Below, piece after piece: positions 24,301-36,514 of a stretch of 64,000 bases of DNA. The stretch is taken from positions 14,929,580 through 14,993,579 of the forward strand of contig OY720344.1 in the NCBI GenBank assembly GCA_963082975.1, given 5' to 3'. The translations under genes were made by a program, and so were the position numbers. Position 1 is the first letter of the stretch. Each line of letters starts with the position of its first letter. The DNA comes from Labia minor (Eukaryota; Arthropoda; Insecta; Dermaptera; Spongiphoridae). The notes beneath the pieces were generated by a model. The model was not told the origin of the DNA and made no database searches. It saw only the letters and a list, made by a program, of their open reading frames with translations.

Positions 24301-25625
24301 GAATACCCACATGTCCTATTAGACAACAATTATTAGATAATTGTTTTCATGAAATGGATGAAGTTTGTCTTGAAACACTAAGATTATTTGAGGTATATAA
24401 AAATATTTTATTAACATGATTTTTAAACCGCTTCTTAATTTAATTAATTTTTTTTTAGGTTCTTATCGAAAAACCTCATGAACATATTTTACATTGTCTA
24501 GTACTTACTTATTTAAATCGAAGAAATTATTATGATTCTGAGAATGTGAATAATGAACGAGTATCATCTTGGAGTGAAGAGGAAGACGAGAGAGAAAAAC
24601 AATTGACATCTTCATGTAAAAAAATACTTTTATTTTTTATTTAAAAAATTATTACTAAATTGGATTTAAAATTTATAGTTCTGGATATAAGTGACGGACC
24701 TTCTTCATTAAGCCGTACGCTTGCGCCAGCCAATATCCAAAAAATAATTAATAGGTTCATTTACTTTTATTTAAGTATTATTTTTTAGAAATATAAATCA
24801 TAATCTTTATAATATAATTTTTTTTAGTTTCCTTGAATTAGTCCCTCAGAATCTTCGTACTAGTGAATCTGAGTCAAATAAGGGAGATGAAGATGCAGCA
24901 GGCTACAGTCAATATATTCGAGATGGTGATCGTCTTTATAGAGGGTGTGTGAACCGCTGTGCAGCCTATGGATGGCCCTTAGAGGCTATATGGCCAGAAG
25001 ATAGCTCCTGCGAAATCAACAAATCTGAACCTGAACAAAATACAGAATTTTATGAAGGACCATTTCTTGAAATGATATTTTCTCGTTTACTTCGTCTGCC
25101 TTATCAGGTAAGAGATCATTTAATGAAAAAAAATACAAAGTTCTAACCATTAATTAATTATATATTATTTGCAGCCATATGAAATAAATCTACAACTTAC
25201 TGGACTCATATCTCGTTTAGCATTGTTACCACATCCATATTTACATGAATTTCTTTTAAATCCTCTTGTACCACTATCTCCAACAGCTAGTTCTTTATTT
25301 AGTGTTTTACAAATGATTTCAACAGAGCTTGCTACTTATGTTCCAGTCAATCCAGATTATAGAAGAATATTGCTTGAAACAAGATTGCGATTACTTGGTG
25401 ACTCGAATGAATCACAGTATGTATATGTATATTAATTTATTACACTACTTTTTCATCTTGATAGATTTATTTAAAAGTGATTAACTTGATACATCTTCTA
25501 AAAATCTTTAATATTTCTTTTACAGAGAAGAAAATAATTGTATGTTTGAAAGTCTTATTGTTCTTGAAGAATTTTGCAAAGAATTAGCCGCAATTGCCTT
25601 TGTTAAATATCATCATTCTTCTTGA
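21354..25625 (+). CDS. FHIP2A: FHIP2A/FAM160B1-type FTS-Hook-interacting protein
   Basis: By hand-splicing I get 14 coding exons: 21354-21398, 21469-21609, 22070-22285, 22346-22471, 22548-22916, 23439-23632, 23697-23787, 24006-24183, 24253-24392, 24459-24615, 24679-24754, 24828-25107, 25175-25416, 25526-25625. All junctions are GT-AG and in phase, giving 784 residues; the vertebrate protein is about 765. The start [15 protein letters not shown], the CPPGMKQ segment, [15 protein letters not shown] and the C-terminal [16 protein letters not shown] are hallmarks of the RAI16-like/FHIP family. An Asn/Ser-rich stretch of low conservation lies at about residues 177-270. Family members join FTS and Hook proteins to link dynein to vesicles; FHIP2A-type proteins are tied to ER-to-Golgi cargo. 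That role is inferred from homology. Introns are short (60-520 bp). Confidence 0.93.
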
Positions 25626-25664
25626 CTAAAAGCAAAATATGATTTGCGATATCAGAAATTATTG

Positions 25665-25670
25665 AATAAA
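25665..25670 (+). terminator. FHIP2A polyadenylation signal
   Basis: An AATAAA hexamer lies 39 bases after the FHIP2A stop codon. Confidence 0.5.
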
Positions 25671-27737
25671 TCAAGCAAAACTTCTAACAATATTAAACGT
25701 TAAAATTTTACCAAAAGGTGCGCTTACTTATTTAAATCTTTTTTTATTGGATAAGTCACTGTGTGTGATTGACAATCGACATTTTAAATGCATAGGATAT
25801 AGATAATACTGTAATAATATTTTAAAAAGTTTTATGATGGAATATATTTCTATTTTACCAGTTTTATCTATAACTGTATATTATGTAATTTTTTAAAGTA
25901 ATATATTCTATGTAATTCCAATTTATAGCTAGTCAACTTGAATACTTTTCTATATAATATAAATGTTTAAATCTTGTTGACTATTCAAATAATTTTATTA
26001 TTTTACGTATTGATTAAGTTTTTAATTATTCAGCGAAAAATGTATTTTATGTTGATAAATTAAATGAATAATATATGAATATTAATTGATTCAATGAACC
26101 TTTATTTTAAAAGATATATATAAATATAAATATTTATTGCGTGTTTAATGTAAATTAATTTTTATCAGATATAGTCAATGCCAATTTTTAATTTAAATCT
26201 TAAACATGCTCTTACCTAACTATAATTATTTTTAAAATTTCTTTTCCGATCTCAAAAACGTGAAAATTAATTTATAATATAAGGATCCGCGTATATACTT
26301 TTAAAAATTTATAAAAAAACAATTTTGATTTGTAAAAAAATTTTTCTTTTTAATTATTTCAAATAAAACATTCCATTAATAAAATTAATTTTCATCTCAA
26401 ATCATAGGATATCTAAAAAAATATATATAAAATGTATATAGATTAATTTTAACTAATTTGTTAATTAGTTAATTAAATAATTTAAATATCAAAGAAAAAA
26501 ATTAAATATTACTTAAAAACGATTTCATAGGGAATGTTAAGTAATTTTGGAATTTAAGAAAATTATATGAATATGATTGAAAGCAATCAAATCTTCTCAC
26601 CCCATTTGACACAAGGAAAATTTTTTATTTGTGCAAATAATATAATAAAACTTACGATTTTTTTTAATAGACTATAATATATGAAATCAATTTGGATTCT
26701 TTTTTCTCTTCTCCACCCCAATTAACGCTTCCCTCCAATAAAATGTTGTGAGCCAGACTTTTTAGTTATTTAAATAAAAATACTTTATCTAGATTGATTT
26801 AGTTAATTTATCATTTAACATTTAGAATATTAAATATCAATAAATAATTTTTTAGATATATATTGAAATTTTCACATGTAATTTTATTGTAAGAGATCAT
26901 CTAGATAAAATAGTTAAAATAAAGTTTTAAATTGAATTTACCTATAATAATAAATGCTCATATTTAAGTGAATATTTTTAAATTAAAACAATTTATTTTA
27001 TATTTATTTTTCCACTTTTGTTTAAATAACAATAATTATAAAACTTATCTAGTCAAATATGTGAAAAAATGATAAATTCTGTTTACATGAAACTAAAGAA
27101 AACTATATTTATTCTTGTAATTTTGTTAGATGATTTATAAGAAATATAATTGTAAAATCTGTGATATCATCTTATTTTAATTTACATAATAAACTTGAAT
27201 AATTATCACTTGTTTTGAGTATTAAATTGATTTATGCCATTTATTAAATAAATTTATAATCTTTAAACTACATACCAAAAAAATTAATTTAAAAAAATTA
27301 TATAATTATATATTATTATAATACATTAATTCTATTCCTTAATTGTTTTTAAAATATAGGATTACTTCTTTTATATATTTTTCCTTGTTCTCACTTTTCA
27401 AAGAATTTGTGGGAAATATTCTTATTCTTATGAGTTTTAACATAGATTGGTCATTAGTTTATGTATTATCTAATTAATTACTTTCAGTAATTAATATTTA
27501 CATATTTTATATAAAAAACTTTGAAGAAAGGGACAGAATAAAATGATTTTTTTTTTTGGAAATGAAAGTGGACTATTAATAGTTTGGAGATATCTTTATT
27601 AATTTTACACTTTTATTTTAGATCATACCAAACAATTTATTTAATTAGAATAACACTTTTACTCTTATATATCCTTTAAAGATAATATTTTTCTTTTTCT
27701 TTTGTGTTTTGAAAGTGATATTATGTTTTTATATTAT
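25671..27737. other. Convergent intergenic region between FHIP2A and NANS
   Basis: About 2 kb of very AT-rich sequence separates the two convergent 3' ends. No exon, RNA gene or transposon end was recognised. Confidence 0.4.
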
Positions 27738-27743
27738 TTTATT
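27738..27743 (-). terminator. NANS polyadenylation signal
   Basis: On the minus strand an AATAAA begins one base after the TAA stop of NANS. The 3' UTR may therefore be very short. Confidence 0.4.
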
Positions 27744-27744
27744 T

Positions 27745-29506
27745 TTAAAGTATGTTCGTGATTAGTTCTGAATCTATATTAATACCACCTTTTATATCTG
27801 AAATATCAATAGTTTGATCATAATCTTTATTATTTAATAAAATCTTTCCAATTAATTGATCTAAATATTGAGCAGGTATTCCTCGAGGTTCTGCAACTTT
27901 AGCAATTAACATGGATTTATCAAGACATGTTCCTCTTTGAATAGAAATCTTTGCAACAATTGTTTTGCCTAGTTTTTTCATGCATGAATATTCACTTAGT
28001 TGTATTCTTTTTGTAGGTGATCCAAGAGATGCTTCAATTATTCGTATATCTCTTACTAAAGAGCCCAATTCATCAGGAGTTAATGAACAACTATGATCAT
28101 TTCCACGCCATGACTTATTAAGAGTTATATGTCTTTCTATAATCTAAAAAAAAACAATGAAAAACATAGTATAATAGTATAATTACTTGACAATTGAAAT
28201 TTATTTTATAATATTTTGATTGATTAGAAAACCTAATTAAAAAGAAATTACAAAATTCTTAAGGTATTATGAAATTGTGATTTAATAAAATTTTTCTAAT
28301 AGGATTATTTTCAAATATCTAAACAAACTAATTAAGACATGTGATGATTAATAATAATAAAAATAATACATTTAAATATACTATCCTTTTAATTAATAAG
28401 GAAATACACGGCTATGTATTAGATATATTTATTTGAAATTGTGTAAAAATATTAACCTTTGAGCCCTTTGCGACGGCTGCTAAAGAGATAAGATTTCCCA
28501 ATTCATGTCCTGAATATCCTATAGGAATATCTGGAAATTCTTTCATATAACACTCCAAAACATTCAAATTCACTTGATCAATTGGTGTAGGATACGAGGA
28601 AATACAATGTAAAATACAAAATTTTGCCTTTTTATTTTTCAATAAAATATATATTTTTCTAACAAATTCGATTCCAATCATTCCTTTAAAAATAAAGTTT
28701 AAATTAATAATTAAAAATTATTTGATTATAAAATAATATTTTACCTGTAGATATAATTAAGGGTTTATTTTTTGAAGCTGCATATTCAATTAATGGTAAA
28801 TTGTTACTATCTCCTGAACCAATTTTTATAAATGGTACATTTAAATTATTCAAATCATCAATAGACACCTACAAGAAAATTAAAAATAATAATTACAAAA
28901 TATTGAAATATTTCAAGAAAATGATTGATAAAGCTAGAATATTTAAAATAAATAAAAAAGATTGTACATTTAATTTTTTTAACTATATTATATTATAAGA
29001 TATATTTAAAATTATTTATTCCAACTTTAATTACCAAATTAGACAAATAAACTTTAAAATATATAATTTTTTTAAATATACTTGATCCATTGCTGATGCG
29101 CTAAATATAATACCAATTTCATTTGCATATTTTTGTAAATCCTTATATTGATTTAATGAAAATTCTAAATAATTTTTATGTTCTCCATAGGTTTTCCCCC
29201 ATGAATTTGGGCCATCATAAGGTCTTTCTAGAGCTTTATTATTAAATTTCTCTTTTAAACAACTCTTTTGAAATTTAACACAATCCGCTCCTTGTTCCTA
29301 AAAAAAATATTTAGTTTGTGATATATATATATATATATGAAAAAGATTATCTATTGAAAACAAAAAAATCAAACCTTTGCTATTTTAATTAATTGTTTTG
29401 CTATATTGATATCTCCTTGATGATTTTGACCAATTTCAGCAACTATTAAACAAGGATTTTTGTTTCCAATGAATCTTCCAGGTGAAATTTCAAATTCGAT
29501 AGGCAT
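27745..29506 (-). CDS. NANS: Sialic acid (N-acetylneuraminate-9-phosphate) synthase
   Basis: Five minus-strand exons join in phase: 29506-29375, 29297-29082, 28868-28745, 28683-28457, 28143-27745. They encode 365 residues (human enzyme 359). The N-terminal NeuB TIM barrel (about residues 15-270) shows AEIGQNHQGD, CVKFQKS, SWGKTYGEHK, FIKIGSGD, IGYSGHE and ERHITL. The C-terminal SAF/antifreeze-like domain (about residues 291-351) includes KLGKTIVAK and AEPRGIP. The family condenses phosphoenolpyruvate with ManNAc-6-phosphate to make Neu5Ac-9-phosphate in the cytosol; this substrate is inferred from homology. All recognisable core motifs are intact and every splice site is GT-AG. The gene is convergent with FHIP2A and head-to-head with PRIMPOL. 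The start codon is supported by similarity beginning within the first few residues. Confidence 0.94.
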
Positions 29507-30438
29507 ATTACTTAAATAAAAACAAATTAATAATTACTATAAATATTTTACATACATTACATATTTTACTATAAATATTTTATGGGGAGGGGGGGGGGGG
29601 GGGTAAACCACAGGGTTTTTTTTCAAGATATTCTTTTTTGATCATTGTAAAAATTCTCAATATAATTTTCTATATGTATAATTTCAATAAAATGTAGATA
29701 ATTAATTAGATATCTATATTTATATATAATATATAAATTTTAGATCTATATCTATATATATATAGTAAAATATTTAGCAGTTACTTAAATTAATTTATAA
29801 AAAAAAATAAATAGTTAAGAAAAAATTGTAGTTTTTAATTTAAAATTGATCTTTATTTTTTATTATTTCTATAATTTCATTAGTATTTGTTAATTATGCC
29901 ATATTATAAGAGAAATAAAATGAATATATAATAAATATAAATAAATATATGAAATTTGTTTATTAATGAGATAATAATTAGTATTTTATTTTTGTAAAAA
30001 TTTATATATAAAAAAGATATTATATTACATTTTTATTTTTTTAAATTCTGAACAGTTTTAATCAAATATTATTGGTTGTGTTTAATGGAGGGAGAGGTTG
30101 ATTTCCAATTGGATACCATTTCGTTGGCGCAAGCCTTTTTGATTTAAAACCTCAAAAACTTTATAACCGACATCTTACTGGTCATTCAAATTTTAATAAA
30201 GGAAAAACTGATTAATTTTATTGTGTCTTTTGTGTAATTTAACCAAGTGGAGTTTTATGATTATTTTACTAATTAATAAGAGACTTTCCCTTTTTAATAT
30301 TTTGATTTTACTGAGGTAAGTCAAAACATTTGGTTTTATTTTTTTTTTCAAGATTTCAAATTTATTTGAAAAAGTCCATCTTTTTTTAACCGCTCATTTA
30401 GTAATGATCTTTTCAAATAACGTGACAAACATTTTAAA
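29507..30438. promoter_or_regulatory. Shared divergent promoter region, NANS / PRIMPOL, with poly-G tract
   Basis: About 930 bp separate the two start codons. At 29584-29603 there is a run of four G, one A and fifteen G, only about 80 bp upstream of the NANS start codon. It is by far the longest G run in the window, in otherwise AT-rich DNA, and could fold as a G-quadruplex. A GC-richer patch near 30080-30140 (GGAGGGAGAGGTTG, TTCGTTGGCGCAAGCC) is a candidate PRIMPOL promoter. Transcription starts cannot be placed. Confidence 0.4.
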
Positions 30439-31911
30439 ATGACTTCTGGGATACCTGATGATGTTTTTTATGGAAAACCAACTTCAAGACAAATACAATT
30501 GCGAAAAAAATTGGAAGAAAACTCAACTTTATCAGCACTTTCATATGATTTGCCGTATAGATTAAAACGGCCATTTGGACCATCAAAATGCTGGAAGATT
30601 TTTCGAAAACAGGATCAAGCTCTTTCATTTCAGAAAACTTCATATTATCATTTAATTACAATGGCATTCCAATATAATTTAGGCGAAAGACTTTTTTTAG
30701 TTGCCCATCCAGCAATTTTTTGGTTTTATGATACCAAAAGACAGGTCAAAGATCGATCAACTTATGAAATTATTCCTGAAAATGCTGTATGTAAATTATA
30801 TTTTGATCTAGAATTTGATAAAGAAATTAATCCAGATCACAATGGATTTGAGATGACAGCGATTTTTATTCAAATTGTCAATCATTTCCTTTTTTCAAAA
30901 TGGCATCTTAATTTAAAAAAAGAAAATGTTCTAAATTTAGATTCTTCCAATCATATAAAATTTAGTAAACATTTAATTTATCAAATTCCAAATGTTCTTT
31001 TTAAAGATAATTATCATGTCGGCTATTTCATTAAAGAAATATGTCAAGAATTATATCGCTTCTATCATTCAGATAGTAAACATTTTTATAAATTCAAAAG
31101 AGAAGAAATTTTGAAACTTTTTATTCAAGATAAGAAGAAGAATATAAAATTGTTTTGCGATGAAGGTGTTTATACAAAGAATAGGCACTTTCGATTATTT
31201 GGATCTTCAAAATTAGGTAAAAATACACCTCTAAAATTAGGATCAGATAATTTTTATAAACCAATCATTGGAGAAGAAAAAGTTCCAATCGAGGAGCGTT
31301 TCTTTATTGATTCGTTAATAACTTTTGTTGAAAATAAAGACCAACAAATTATTGAAGTTAGTGATTATAAATTAAAAAAAAATTATTCCAAATCTGATCA
31401 TCTATCATCAAATTTAATATCTAATTCAAGAGAAGTATCGCCCTTTCCAATAATTGATGAATTTATTCAAAAGAATATATATAATGGAAAAATCTACAGA
31501 TGGTATTTTTTCTCAAGTGAAAGAGTCCTTGTTTATGATATTATAGGATATCGATTTTGTGGGAATATTGGCCGTCAGCATAAAAGCAATAATATTAAAT
31601 TTATTGTCAATATTAATGAAGGAATATATTATCAAAAGTGTTATGATCCTGATTGTTCGTCATACCGTTCATCTAATTTTCCACTTCCTAATAAAGTCCG
31701 ATTCTTATTAGAAGATGACTCTTGGCTGAATGATATTTCTAATAATACTGAAAATGAAAATATTCAGTTAGGATATTTTGAAGTTACAAATTCTTATGTC
31801 ACTGATATTATAAATAAAGAAAACAAAGAAGATATTGATCTTTCAGAAAAAGATTTAATGGAAATTGCTGATGTTTTGGAATCAATTGATCAGATTGAAA
31901 ATGATAAATAG
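30439..31911 (+). CDS. PRIMPOL: DNA primase-polymerase PrimPol, intronless
   Basis: A single uninterrupted frame encodes 490 residues (human 560). The archaeo-eukaryotic primase core is complete. The N-terminal helix region is followed by RLFLVAHPAIFWFY (residues 84-97), then the catalytic DxE in KLYFDLEF (D123, E125), the nucleotide-binding KFSKH (residues 174-178) and the third acidic residue in CDEGVYTKNRHFRL (D241). The UL52-type zinc knuckle is C374, H381, C401, C406. The acidic tail (about residues 463-490, DIDLSEKDLMEIADVLES) resembles an RPA-binding motif, but that is inference. PrimPol reprimes stalled forks and acts in nucleus and mitochondria; no obvious mitochondrial leader is seen. 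Unlike every other gene here it has no intron, so retroposition is possible. It is divergent from NANS. Confidence 0.95.
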   Translation: MTSGIPDDVFYGKPTSRQIQLRKKLEENSTLSALSYDLPYRLKRPFGPSKCWKIFRKQDQALSFQKTSYYHLITMAFQYNLGERLFLVAHPAIFWFYDTKRQVKDRSTYEIIPENAVCKLYFDLEFDKEINPDHNGFEMTAIFIQIVNHFLFSKWHLNLKKENVLNLDSSNHIKFSKHLIYQIPNVLFKDNYHVGYFIKEICQELYRFYHSDSKHFYKFKREEILKLFIQDKKKNIKLFCDEGVYTKNRHFRLFGSSKLGKNTPLKLGSDNFYKPIIGEEKVPIEERFFIDSLITFVENKDQQIIEVSDYKLKKNYSKSDHLSSNLISNSREVSPFPIIDEFIQKNIYNGKIYRWYFFSSERVLVYDIIGYRFCGNIGRQHKSNNIKFIVNINEGIYYQKCYDPDCSSYRSSNFPLPNKVRFLLEDDSWLNDISNNTENENIQLGYFEVTNSYVTDIINKENKEDIDLSEKDLMEIADVLESIDQIENDK

Positions 31912-32927
31912 AATTATATTTTCTGTGCTACTTATCTTTTCTCTATATTATAAATGATTAATATATATTTTTTATAAATTATTAAATTATTTTAATTATT
32001 GAAAATAATTCTGATCATGAATTCAAGCCTGTTGATAATGCTATTAGCTTCTAAGTCTATTATGCTATCATATGTAATTAAATTTTTTTTCTTTGTAAAA
32101 TTTCTTTAAATAACTTACTCTGTTTATCATTTAATGAGCAGTTAATCAAAAAAGGAAGAATTCAAGGCCGATCAATATGTGAAGTTCTTTTAATCCCTCC
32201 TCTATATACCCTATTTCATTTTTCCCTAATTAATTTTAGAAATTGTCTTCAAATATGAGTGAAACACCATGTTATATTTGATACGATTTATATTTACGAG
32301 AAAATAATATGTGAAATACACCAAAGAAATCGTGAAAATGAACCTGGAAACCGTACAAAGGAAACAAATGAAAAAAGAATTTGACTAGAGATGTTTTGTC
32401 AATTCTGAAGAAATTAATTTTTAATCCTCTAAGAACCAACAGTTTTTGATTACTGGCAGAATAAAAAATATGAAAATTTCAAATACAGCTCTATCTCAAT
32501 TGTAAATTCTCATGAATATACAACTAATATATTTTATTTTTGTTATCATATATTTCTCTTTTTTCTTTAATATATAAAAAATAGTATGATGCATGATATA
32601 GTTAACTTATTAATGTATATAAAATTTTACTAAATGTCATGAATAAGACAATTGTAAATATTCTTAAAAAAAATTAAAAATATTTTATTTATTTAAGATA
32701 TCATTTATTCCATCCCAGCAACAGAAAAATTTTTAAGGATATATTTATTAATTTGTTTATCAATTAATGATTTATTCCAAACAAATTTCGGAATTTAATA
32801 AATTTTTATAAAACATTCCTTAAAAACAATCATATAATTTCAATATTTCTATTTCTTTCCATATTAACTAATTTTAATTAAAATATCTATCATATTATAA
32901 TTATTATTATACTTAATGTTTTTTTAG
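31912..32927. other. Intergenic stretch after PRIMPOL
   Basis: No gene was recognised. Positions about 32150-32420 are slightly less AT-rich and could hold a noncoding leader exon for the exon at 32928, but nothing in the sequence proves it. Confidence 0.3.
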
Positions 32928-33095
32928 TTTAATATCACAATGAGCTCAGATGAAAATCAACCCCCAGAAACATCAAGATTGATTACATCCCCAAATACTA
33001 GAAATAAAAGATCATCTTTAGAATCACGTTCACCTTTAATCTTAAAAGAACACAACCAACGAGTAACACCTCAAAAAGAAGTGGATAAAATTTAT
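32928..33095 (+). CDS. Candidate distal first coding exon of TACC
   Basis: A likely exon starts after a TTTTTTTAG acceptor-like site, opens an ATG at 32940 and runs 52 codons (MSSDENQPPETSRLITSPNT and onward). It ends at a strong TAT|GTAAGT donor in phase 0. The protein is Ser/Pro- and charge-rich, with SSDENQPP and RVTPQKE segments. The next plus-strand coding exon with a phase-0 acceptor that I recognise is the second TACC exon at 47646. I infer an alternative TACC N-terminus across a 14.5-kb intron. It might instead belong to an unrecognised gene. Confidence 0.4.
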
Positions 33096-36000
33096 GTAAG
33101 TATTTATTTTTCTTTTTTAAAAAGTCTATATAAAAATATAATAATCACATATAATTAATATTATATATCATCTATTTGATAAATATGATGGATTTTTAAT
33201 TTGCTTGTTTTTAATAGGAAATTATACTTTAAGATGATTGAATTAACATAATTAATAGTTTTTTCTTTAATTACTAGGGAATTTTAAATATTTTTGAAAA
33301 TCAAATCAAATTTATCTATATTTTTAACTTGACCAAACATATATGTATTTAATCATGCATTATTTAATTTTCAAGCAATATCTAATTGAAACTGACTAAA
33401 ACATTTTTCTAACACAAAACAATATTAAAACATGCGGACTTAAATTTTTACCAGAAAATTTCTATTTGTTTTATACTTAATTTCAATCACAGAATAATTT
33501 TTAAATAATAGTTGTAATATTGTATTTTTAAATTTTATACTAAGATTATTTTTCTTCTCTAATGATGTCCAAAATGACATAAACATTAAAGGAATAATTT
33601 GACATTTACCAAAGAAAGTTTTAATTTCTCCGCGGCGCCACTTTCGCGGTCAATGACATGGCGTCTCTTTCTCGCCAAAGAGGCCCAACTACGTTGACGA
33701 AGGGGGCGTAACGAATTCCATAAATGTGAAAAATACTCAATTTGGCATAATCCCTTAATTAGTTGTAATTTGGCCTTAAATAAATAAAATTCTCATTTAT
33801 CTAAAGCCTAAAAGACATTCTGTTTTTTAAAATCACAGTTAAATTTTCTATTATCTAAACGAAATATACTTAAATAATATTTAGTGATTATTCTATATAG
33901 TATATATTTTTATAACTTTAGTGATTTGATCATAGGTGAATTATTAATAATATATTTATTTTTTATAAAAGTGCAATAAATATTGTAAATTGGCTTTAAA
34001 CATAATTTTACAAGAACAGGTGTTTGACAGCTCATGTAAGTATAAAACATTTAGGTCATAATTTTATATTTTATTTCGAAATTAATATACATATAAATAA
34101 TATTACTTATAATTTCATTCTATGTAATAATTTTTTCTTTATTTAAATAAGGTTTAAGGTTTCATAAATTAAAAGGGAATTCCTTTCTTTTTGATGACTC
34201 AATGTCATGGAATCTATTAATTCAATCATTCTATAATTATACAATTGCGGATATAGTTTAATTAATATAATACTTAGCAAAAATCATTTTTAATATTTAT
34301 AAATTAAGAAATATTAACTAAATATTTTTTAATAAATATATTTATTTTCAATTTTGAGAAATTGTAACATTTATTATTTTATTTTATTATATTATTTACA
34401 TCTAAATTATTTTCTCTAAATTTTTTTTAGTAAATAATTTGATATTTTTACCACAAATACATTGTAAAATTAAATCAAGTGTCATTTTGAATTATTTATT
34501 AAATCTGATCATGACCTTTCTCACTAAATATTTCTAATATTCATCATTAAATATAAGTTCTTTCTTCAGAATACTATATTAAAATAATAATTGATTCAAA
34601 AAAAAGTTTATCCATCAAATTTTTAATAAATAAAATTATTAAAAAAAAAAATTGTTTTAAATTAAATTATAATTTCTAGTTAATATTAATATAGATAATA
34701 ATTAACATCAATAATAAATTATCAGTATAAAGTATATGTCCACAAAACATGTTTTATTTAAACCCACAACTTCTCCAGAAACTGAAATGGGCCCCTCCGC
34801 TCTAGTTGTCCAGCCCTATATGGTCGGCTGGCAATCCAGAGCTCTTGTCTTGGCCCCGGTCACTTTGATTCGCACAATGGAATATGTCAGTTCTATATGG
34901 TTTTTTTTATTTCCTGTTAGATATTATTAAATGCTTCTTATGGAATCTGTGAGTAGATTTGAATTATTATTAAATTCCATAATTAATCAATTTCTTTTTA
35001 TCTTTTATTTATAAAAATAAATAATTATTTTATCATTTTTTTTTCTTAATCAATTTGATATATTTTTCTATAAAATTAATAAATGAAAAGGTAAAAGTAT
35101 TTTTACTATTGGTTTGAAGATTTTAGTTTTCTCTAATATAAAAAAAAAATTAATAATTGGTGTCAAAATATATTGTCATTAATAAAAAAATTAATTATCC
35201 CTTCTATCATAAAAGAGTATTTTCTCTAACCTTGATACTAGTTTTACTAATCAATACTAAGATTTTGAAAAGGGTTAATTTATAAAGATAAATTCATAAT
35301 AAATGACTACATTCATATTTACACAAAAATGTATTAATTTTACTCTCTCTCTCTCTTGTCCTTTATTAAAATATATCATTAAATACAAAATCATATATAA
35401 TTAATACATTCGTTTTATGAAAATATTTATATCTACCTATACTTAGATGAGACAAAAAAAGAAGATCAATTGTTTTATTTATGTCATTTAAATGAATGCT
35501 TTTCTTCGACAATTTTAGCCTTGACAGTCTAGCCGGAAAAAGGATACGTCTTTCTTTCTATTCTTAACTTTTGGGGGTTTCTCTCCCTCGAGAATTTCGA
35601 TTTAAATGAAAAACATCAACATGTGACAAAACCATTAAATGATTTTAAGCTATTAAAATTTATTTTGAAATTTTAAAAGTTATTAACAAAATATAATATA
35701 TTAGTGGGAAAGCATTATACTACAATCTTTTACGTCAAATGTAAAATAATATCAATTGAAAATATTTAAATTTATACTAAATATATACTTTTATCTATTA
35801 TTAATTAAAAAAAACAATAATAAAATTTAATTGTATTCATTAAAATTACAAGAAAAAAGAATTTTAACTATAAATTACTCTATGTTTGTAAATTTTAATT
35901 ATTTTTTAAAAGAATACCTATAATTTATTTCCATATTTTAAAAAAATATGTATTTCGTTTATTTCTTTATTCAATTTATATTTTGAATTTACTCATTAAT

Positions 36001-36514
36001 TTACTTATTGATAAACTCATTTTAATAATAAATAATTATATATAAACATTAAAAGAATAATTAAACAAATCAAAGAACAAGTTATACTTTAAAAAACATT
36101 TTTGGAATTTCGCCCCTGAAATTTGAAATTAAGTGAATTAAAATAATTCTACGATACTTTAAATATTACTTCTTCTTCTTAATACCTTTAAATTAATCAT
36201 TTAGATTATTTTTGAATACTGTTATAAATATTATAATTAGTAATCTAGGTGAATGAATATTTTAATAGATAACGGTTAATATTGCATTATACATTATTAT
36301 GGTTATTATTATATATTTTACTATTAGAATGTTTAGAATTTTTTCTTTTCAAATTTAGATTTTAAAAGAGAGTGGTAAATGGACAGTCAAAATTCATTCA
36401 AATCAAAAAAATCTTTTTATTGTCCTTATTTTGGCTTTAAAATTCTTTTTGTTGCTTATTTATTTTAATTTTTACCTTATAAAAAAATCCATTTTACAAA
36501 TTTCTTCTATTGTA
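33096..36514. other. Long noncoding stretch, possible TACC intron
   Basis: It is mostly AT-rich with no convincing exon. Two GC-richer islands stand out. One is at 33628-33718 (CTCCGCGGCGCCACTTTCGC, GACGAAGGGGGCGTAACG); the other is at about 34765-34900 (GGGCCCCTCCGCTC, TCTTGTCTTGGCCCCGGTC). The second is crossed by an open frame of 64 codons with no recognisable domain. Both are candidate promoters or enhancers. A third weaker patch lies at about 35515-35610. Confidence 0.35.

Noticed and set aside
30434-30643. Minus-strand frame overlapping the PRIMPOL start
   Set aside because: Shadow of the PRIMPOL N-terminus with no splice or domain support.
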